Positions 59,256 to 64,000 of a stretch of 64,000 nt of DNA are shown here, piece by piece (position 1 is the stretch's first letter; each line of letters begins with the position of its first letter). Under the pieces are notes generated by a model that saw only the letters and a list, made by a program, of their open reading frames with translations, ran no database searches and was not told the origin of the DNA. The stretch is taken from the NCBI GenBank assembly GCA_000711775.1, contig ARYC01004007.1:1-64000 (forward strand). The letters are read 5' to 3'. Made by a program: the position numbers and the translations under genes. This DNA is from Oxytricha trifallax. Taxonomy: Eukaryota > Ciliophora > Spirotrichea > Sporadotrichida > Oxytrichidae.

Positions 59256-59695
59256 ACCCCAGCTGGTTCAACACAAACTGTCGGTGGTTCTACACCACCA
59301 TCTGGATCTACCCCAGCTGCTGGTGGTTCCACTCCTGCTGCTGGTTCCACACCTGCTGCTGGTTCCACTCCTGCTGCTGGATCTACCCCATCTGCTGGCG
59401 GTTCCACTCCTGCTGCTGGTTCCACTCCTGCTGATGGCACCACTCCAAATGGTTCAACATAATAACCATAGGAATCAACTCCAGCACCAATGACAACATC
59501 TTAAAATGGTGAATCCACCAACCCACCAATGGACACAGGAATCAATAAATAGCATCAATCTAAATTTTAGTTATCTCTTTATCCTTTATCGTAATGTGTT
59601 GAATGCCAACAATGGACCCCACTGGAACAAGCGCACCATAAACTACCCCAAGTGATAACGGTGAAAACAATGGAGGAAACAACGGAGGTATGTAA
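59256..59695 (+). CDS. Copy C, Gly/Ser/Thr/Pro/Ala tandem-repeat region
   Basis: 59256-59545 encodes PAGSTQTVGGSTPPSGST followed by tandem units GSTPAA / GGSTPAA, then PADGTTPNGSTQQPQES and NPPMDTGIN. About 59600-59695 continues MPTMDPTGTSAPQTTPSDNG then ENNGGNNGG. The low-complexity, mucin-like sequence should be extended and glycosylated. DNA repeats of about 15-18 bp invite slippage and length polymorphism. Region 59696-60034 is AT-rich spacer. Confidence 0.75.
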
Positions 59696-60034
59696 GTACC
59701 ATTCTTTGATCAATCAATCTTCATGTTTTTTTTAAATTAATTTATAAATTAAATTATTCAACATAAATTCTAAATTCCTTTGATTATTTTTTGAAAACAT
59801 TTTTTAGTATTTGTTTTTTGATTTTTCAAATTATAGAAGTTAACAATATTAAACAGAATAAAATTTTACAAAAATTAATTTAATTAAGATTCAAATAATT
59901 GCAATGAAAATTTCATATAATATAAAAGAAGCTACATTTTTAAACCATAATTAAAACTAAGAAAATAATGATACTGAGCAAAAGTCATATTTCAAAGGGA
60001 ATTATTAAGAATTAAAATATTTAATGTTTATAAT

Positions 60035-60392
60035 ATTTGATGTTCGGAGGTCTTCCACACGATGCTTTTGAATACATCAGACCAAGAACATAAGACTTAA
60101 ACTAAGGCCCCATTCCAAAGGTTCTTTCCAACTGGACTCTTAATTAATTAATATTCATAATAATGCTTGATTAATATTTAAGCCTTAATCAAATATACAG
60201 TATATTTATAGTAAAACCAATGACTCACGATATTCCAGAAAACTATAACAGAGGTGACGCACAAGATCTCTCCGAGACTTTGTTCTGGTCAACTGGCGCA
60301 AGAGTCAAGCAAGACGGAACTTACAACTTCACATTCAAGACTTCAGACCTTTTATCCAACTTCAAAATCAAGGTATCCACTTTCAATTTAGA
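60035..60392 (+). CDS. Copy C, conserved A2M core (ETLFW block)
   Basis: 60036-60140 encodes MFGGLPHDAFEYIRPRTQDL then PIPKVLSNWTL. 60208-60392 encodes VKPMTHDIPENYNRGDAQDL, SETLFWSTGARVKQDGTYNF, TFKTSDLLSNFKIKVSTF. The SETLFW ... G-x-Y-x-F-x-F-K-x-x-D motif matches the most conserved part of the A2M family (FPETxxW ... DGxxxxxFKxPDSxT, PF00207). The thioester and receptor-binding parts of copy C would lie beyond the right-hand transposon, outside the window. Confidence 0.85.
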
Positions 60393-60805
60393 AAAAGAAT
60401 GAGGTATGTTTATTGTATTTAGGACATCATTTACTCTAAATTTTAAGAAATTCAAGAAAAAGAAATAATAATCAACATTTTAAATTTATATTATCCTATC
60501 TGCCTTGTCTTTACAATTCAGTCTCAAATTATCCTGGTTATTTTAGCCCATATGATGCAAATCCAGTTTCCCGCTCTCCTGATTGAATATGAGAACGATT
60601 GTACGAATCAAACATCCTCTCAAGCTAATCGCTCTATCATTCATTCTAAATGTTTCTTAAAAGAATCAAGTTGCTTATTATAAACATTAAAAGAAGCAGA
60701 GCTTGTCATTAAAGAATATATTCATTGAGCTTTTGCTTCGTTGAAAAATTTGATATCTTCTCGCTCTCTTGTTGTCTCTGACATTTGTTTGTTTTGCATC
60801 TTAAC

Positions 60806-61120
60806 ATGCAATTATTGTCAAAGATATTAAGCTATTTTTGGCATAAAGCTGCCACTATTAAGCTAGAGCAACAAATAGATAGCAGCTATAAGAATTTTGC
60901 AGATATTTTTTAGTGGAGTCTTTGCCCAAATGAAGCCTAGAGTTCCAGAATCGGCACTAAGCAATCTCGAATGATCTTAACTTTCTATTCTACAAAGTTC
61001 CAAGACTGCACTGAGGATTTTGAGGTCCCTGGGGAATTTGGGGTCCCTGAGGAAAATGAGGTCCCTGGGGATTTTGAGGTCCATGTAGAAAAAGAGGTCC
61101 CTTTAGAAAATGAGGTTTGA
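60806..61120 (+). CDS. Hypothetical ORF with hexapeptide repeats
   Basis: 105 codons from ATG 60806 to TGA 61118-61120: MQLLSKILSYFWHKAATIKL, EQQIDSSYKNFADIFQWSLC, then repeats of E-V-P-G-E-N/F (EVPGEF, GVPEEN, EVPGDF, EVPLEN). The repeat DNA (unit about 18 bp, GAGGTCCCTGGGGAAAAT-like) continues past the stop to about 61186 in a shifted frame. Not recognised. The length is not long enough to exclude chance in a one-stop code, but the repeat period is a multiple of three. It lies between copy C and the third TBE transposase and may belong to either. Confidence 0.35.
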
Positions 61121-61186
61121 GGAAAATGAGGTCCTGAGGAAATTGAGGTCCCTGGGGAAAATGAGGTCCCTGGGGAAATTAGGTCC
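61015..61186. repeat. Tandem repeat, 18-bp unit
   Basis: About nine imperfect units of GAGGTCCCTGGGGAAAAT or close variants. G-rich against a strongly AT-rich background. Two units are shortened, which breaks the reading frame after 61117. Confidence 0.75.
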
Positions 61187-61592
61187 AATATAAAATGAAG
61201 CCTTTAGTATTGAAAAAGGTTTACTTTTTACAATAATGTTTCAAATGTATGCTACTGATTATTATCACAGAAGTTTAGCAAAGCTCAGATTGAGTTGAAC
61301 TCATAATACAATCCTCATTTTAAAACCAATTCAAGCTAAAGGCTTCATCCTCGATTGACTCGAAATGAAGTTAAGCTTAATTAAAAAGATTGAAACCTTG
61401 CAGTACTTTAAGATAGTGGGAATTTTCGATGCCCTGATAAAAAGCTGATTTCTCAATTATGATAAGAAACTCCAACTTCTCCACTTAATGACAAAGTTTA
61501 ATAATGACACTTCAATCATCAATAAAATCACTTTTAAATTTGAATTCAAAATACTAACCCACACAATCAACTTGTACTAAAAAAATCTTCAA

Positions 61593-62596
61593 ATGCTGAA
61601 TCAACCAGGTGCATTGACTAACGTGCATGACTTAATACTGTTTCTCAGATTTAAATGCTTGAATCCAACACAAGACTCACCAGTCTACTTAAGCTTCTAA
61701 TCAATTCATGAACTTACCAACATACCTTGCTCATTGGTTAAGAGTATATGCACAGTTAAAAGCTAAAAAGCAAATGATAATAATCGAATATGGAAAGTTG
61801 CCAAGCTATCTGATGATAACGTTGAATTTCTCACTAATTAGACAACCTTGCAGCATTAGGCTGGAATGACTTTAGGGGAGAGATGCGTGGTGTTCCATAG
61901 GAAGTTCCCAGAGTTGAGAATCTCTCCCTCCAAACTTTCTCGAATTTATAAGGAAAAAGGAATTAAGAGAAAGTTCATTTGAGTAAACAAATACATGAGC
62001 CCTACTTAAAATCTTAAAACAATAGAGCTATTTTAAGAGATGAGAAGATAGCTAACTAATGCACTAGAGGAAGGAAGGTAGTATTTATTGACGAGGTGAT
62101 GTTTACATACTCTACTAATCTCAAGCAAGAGTACAGCAATAAGAACATGAATATCATTGTGAAAGACAAGCTATAATTCACAAAAAGTATTGCTGTGGTT
62201 GCTGGAGTATCTCCTGACAAAGGTCTTGAACTTTACTATAGTTATGAGAGGTCAGTAGACATTGAAAAGTTTTATGACTTCATCATAGGCCTGCGTGAAT
62301 AGAATTTAAGATGTAGACTTGCTGTGGTTCTAGACAATCTAAGAGTGCATCACAGCAAAAAGATCAAGGCATTGACCGAGGAGCTCGGCATCACTCTCAT
62401 ATTTACTCCGCCTTACTCACCTCAATACAATCCTATAGAGAATTACTTTTCGGTGCTTAAGAACCAGTTCAAGAGGATGAAGATGAAGATTGTCGGATAG
62501 GACGAGAAGTTTGATGCTAAACGAGTATTGAGATAAGCATTCAGCAGTGTAGATGATGATGTTATTAGAGAAATATGCAAGAATGAAAAAGTTTGA
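61593..62596 (+). pseudogene. TBE-like transposase, third copy
   Basis: Starts MLNQPGALTNVHDLILFLRF. FHRKFPELRISPSKLSRIYK aligns with FQRQFPELHISAQSIANKYT of the complete TBE. Catalytic residues: Asp in VVFIDEVMF, Asp in VVLDNLRVHHSKK, Glu in NPIENYF (DD34E). It stops at TGA 62594-62596. Two defects: an in-frame TGA near 61980 (KRKFI-TGA-VNKYM) and a one-base shift near 62085 (LTNALEEGR to VVFIDEV). The sequence is clearly diverged from the two other TBE transposases in the window, so this is another TBE lineage. No C4A4 end was found to its left. Confidence 0.85.
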
Positions 62597-62630
62597 TTTA
62601 TGACTTTAAGTTAAATTATGCCTTAAAAAC

Positions 62631-63477
62631 TCATATGTTAAATCTAATTGCGTTGGTGTTCATCATGCCAGTATCGGATTAAGATTCAAACATGGTGGTG
62701 TTCGTTTCAATCAGTCGAGGTCCATCACTTGGCCTGGTGCCTTTACTAACTGATGCATGCTCTATTCCTCTGAATCGTTTAAGTGACAAAACTTTTGGAG
62801 GCGATTGCTTAGGCTTTCACGCCTTCATCAATTTCGTTGATGCTTTTAATAGTTGCATGGTCCTCCCCGATTTTTCTAAGATTTAGTTAGTTAAAGATAT
62901 AGTAAGTTACTTGAGATGAAAGGATGGCTGGTCAACTGGGAGAACCAGTCGTCAGAGATGAGTATGTAGTCATTCTTTTGACCTTGCCCATCACCACCGA
63001 TTCTACTCACCCTTGACTTGTTGATGATGTGTGAGAGATACTCGGGCTGGATTGTGTTAAGAACGTTGAAGAAGTATTGCCTGTCAATAGGCTTGGACTT
63101 TTCTGACATATCAGGCAGATATATGCTGAGCTCTTGGTCGTCACACACTTGTAAATATAGCTGCCTTACTGAAAGTTCATCGTACTTTGGCACCTTCACC
63201 ATCTTGATCTGGTCCATTTTCAAAAGTCTCTTGCTTCCCTTGAAAATCAGACGGAGGTATTCTCTGTTGATGCCCTCTATAGGTGGCATGTAGTATCCCA
63301 CTATAAATGTTAGGGACAGCTATTCTTACGAATCTCAGTTAGATAGGTGTAGAGGTCCACTTTGGACTTGAACTTCCCCCCAAGCTCATGGGGTGTGATC
63401 TTCAAAATGCTCTCCTCAGCTTGACTATCACTCATCTGAAATTGTTGATGTGATCTTTTCTGAGAAATTGTCTCCAT
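62631..63477 (-). pseudogene. TBE 22-kDa-type ORF, frameshifted
   Basis: Starts METISQKRSHQQFQMSDSQA at complement 63475-63477. After a shift near 63300 it continues IVGYYMPPIEGINREYLRLI ... VPKYDELSVRQLYLQVCDDQ ... HPFISSNLLYL. After further shifts it continues KIGEDHATIKSINEIDEGVK and VSKGTRPSDGPRLIETNTTM, to TGA at complement 62631-62633. It aligns with 16420-17218 in length and motifs (IVGLFLPTQEG, IPNYPEISV, HPFISS). The stop lies 34 bp from the convergent transposase stop. Function unknown. Confidence 0.75.
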
Positions 63478-63884
63478 ATATGAAATTCTCTATTGCCAAT
63501 TAAAAATAAAATATTATTTATCACTTTAACTATAAGAAAAACAGCAAGGTTAATCGAAAAGTCTCTTGTGAATGTGGATTAATCTTGACTGGTATATATT
63601 TTCAAAAAAAGGGGGAGAAGTCCGTTGAAATTTTTTCACAAACTGGTAAAAATTTTGTATGGAATATTATTGTGATTTTTTGTGATTTCTTGCCAATTTT
63701 TGTGATTTTTGTGATCTTTTTGGCCTTTTTTTGTGATTTTTTTGAAAAAAAGTTGTGGTCATTTTTTTAGTCACAGTCCCCCCCTTTTATTGATTTAATC
63801 CATTAAAGATATCTAGTTCAAGATTAAGTAATTTAAATTTGAATATATTAAATTTTAAAAAATCACAAATTCAAAAATTTTAAT
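63478..63884. other. Divergent intergenic region of the third TBE
   Basis: Lies between the oppositely oriented 22-kDa-type and zinc-finger/kinase-type ORFs, so it probably holds both promoters. It contains repeated TTTTTGTGATTTTT motifs (63668-63740) bounded by a G-run (63611-63615) and a C-run (63779-63784). No individual promoter element can be assigned. Confidence 0.4.
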
Positions 63885-64000
63885 ATGAGCAGCTCCTAAG
63901 TCTCGATGTATGACAGCGATGACTCACGATTTCATTCTAACCCCTCTACATGTAAATCTCTCTCATCATCGATATCTAAGTTATCGAGAGAACTCAACAA
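63885..64000 (+). CDS. Start of TBE zinc-finger/kinase-type ORF, cut by window end
   Basis: ATG at 63885-63887 opens MSSSQVSMYDSDDSRFHSNP then STCKSLSSSISKLSRELN, running off the edge. The assignment rests on position: the complete TBE has its zinc-finger/kinase ORF (MSANLL...) in the same place and orientation. No finger or kinase motif is reached before base 64000. Confidence 0.5.

Larger units (their letters stand above)
61593..64000. mobile_element. TBE-like transposon running off the right edge
   Basis: It has the same ORF order and orientation as the complete TBE: transposase (+) 61593-62596, 22-kDa-type ORF (-) 62631-63477, zinc-finger/kinase-type ORF (+) from 63885. The right end lies outside the window. 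The left terminus could not be placed between 60393 and 61592; no G4T4/C4A4 sequence is visible there, so that end may be lost or diverged. Region 60393-60805 shows nothing recognisable. Confidence 0.75.

Noticed and set aside
58994..59443. Minus-strand and alternate-frame repeat ORFs at the copy C low-complexity region
   Set aside because: Shadows of the plus-strand GSTPAA/TTTKAA repeats, which are in frame with conserved flanking blocks.
60985..61188. Minus-strand Ser/Thr/Gly/Pro repeat ORF
   Set aside because: Antisense of the 18-bp tandem repeat; no independent support.
1..64000. Paramecium- or Euplotes-type germline
   Set aside because: Pointers are not restricted to TA; TGA acts as stop at ends of recognised ORFs; and TAA/TAG are Gln, which fits Oxytricha-like spirotrichs better.

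Overview
The window looks like germline (micronuclear) DNA of a spirotrich ciliate of the Oxytricha/Sterkiella/Stylonychia type. Four things point there. (1) Coding blocks read through TAA and TAG as glutamine, while TGA is the usual stop. (2) Genes are cut into short blocks separated by AT-rich spacers, and block ends carry matching 3-8 bp direct repeats (pointers); removing one repeat plus the spacer restores the reading frame, as expected for MDS/IES structure. (3) Transposon ends carry telomere-like G4T4 / C4A4 sequence. (4) These elements belong to the TBE class, with transposase, 22-kDa-type and zinc-finger/kinase ORFs and ANT target duplications. I identified no rRNA, tRNA or CRISPR.

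The backbone is a tandem, same-strand array of at least three related alpha-2-macroglobulin (A2M)-like secreted protein genes. Copy A (about 3.9-30.9 kb) has recognisable middle and thioester-domain-like blocks, but I saw no N-terminal or receptor-binding blocks. Copy B (about 31.5-50.0 kb) starts abruptly in the middle of the protein, carries an in-frame TGA and frameshifts, and ends with receptor-binding-domain-like blocks. Copy C (52.9-60.4 kb, continuing beyond the window or beyond the right-hand transposon) is the best preserved. It has a signal peptide, macroglobulin (MG) domains, a Thr/Pro/Gly-rich low-complexity region and the conserved ET-L-W-type A2M core.

Mobile DNA fills the spacers. 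A TBE enters from the left edge (1-1047). A complete TBE (14803-21262) sits between two blocks of copy A and is itself hit by a 417-bp retroposon-like insertion and a 1965-bp foldback element. A third TBE relative runs off the right edge (from about 61.6 kb). Two lone TBE ends remain at 29.57 and 33.02 kb. Several short inverted-repeat families are also present: five copies of a 409-418 bp near-perfect palindrome; a foldback family with 6-bp target duplications; a G-rich-ended family; and single elements at 2.0, 12.7-13.3, 25.5 and 35.7-36.4 kb.

MDS boundaries were read by eye from homology among copies A, B and C, and are exact only where a pointer is stated. Many single-base frameshifts occur in the TBEs and in copies A and B. 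They may be real decay or assembly indels, and the sequence alone cannot tell which.
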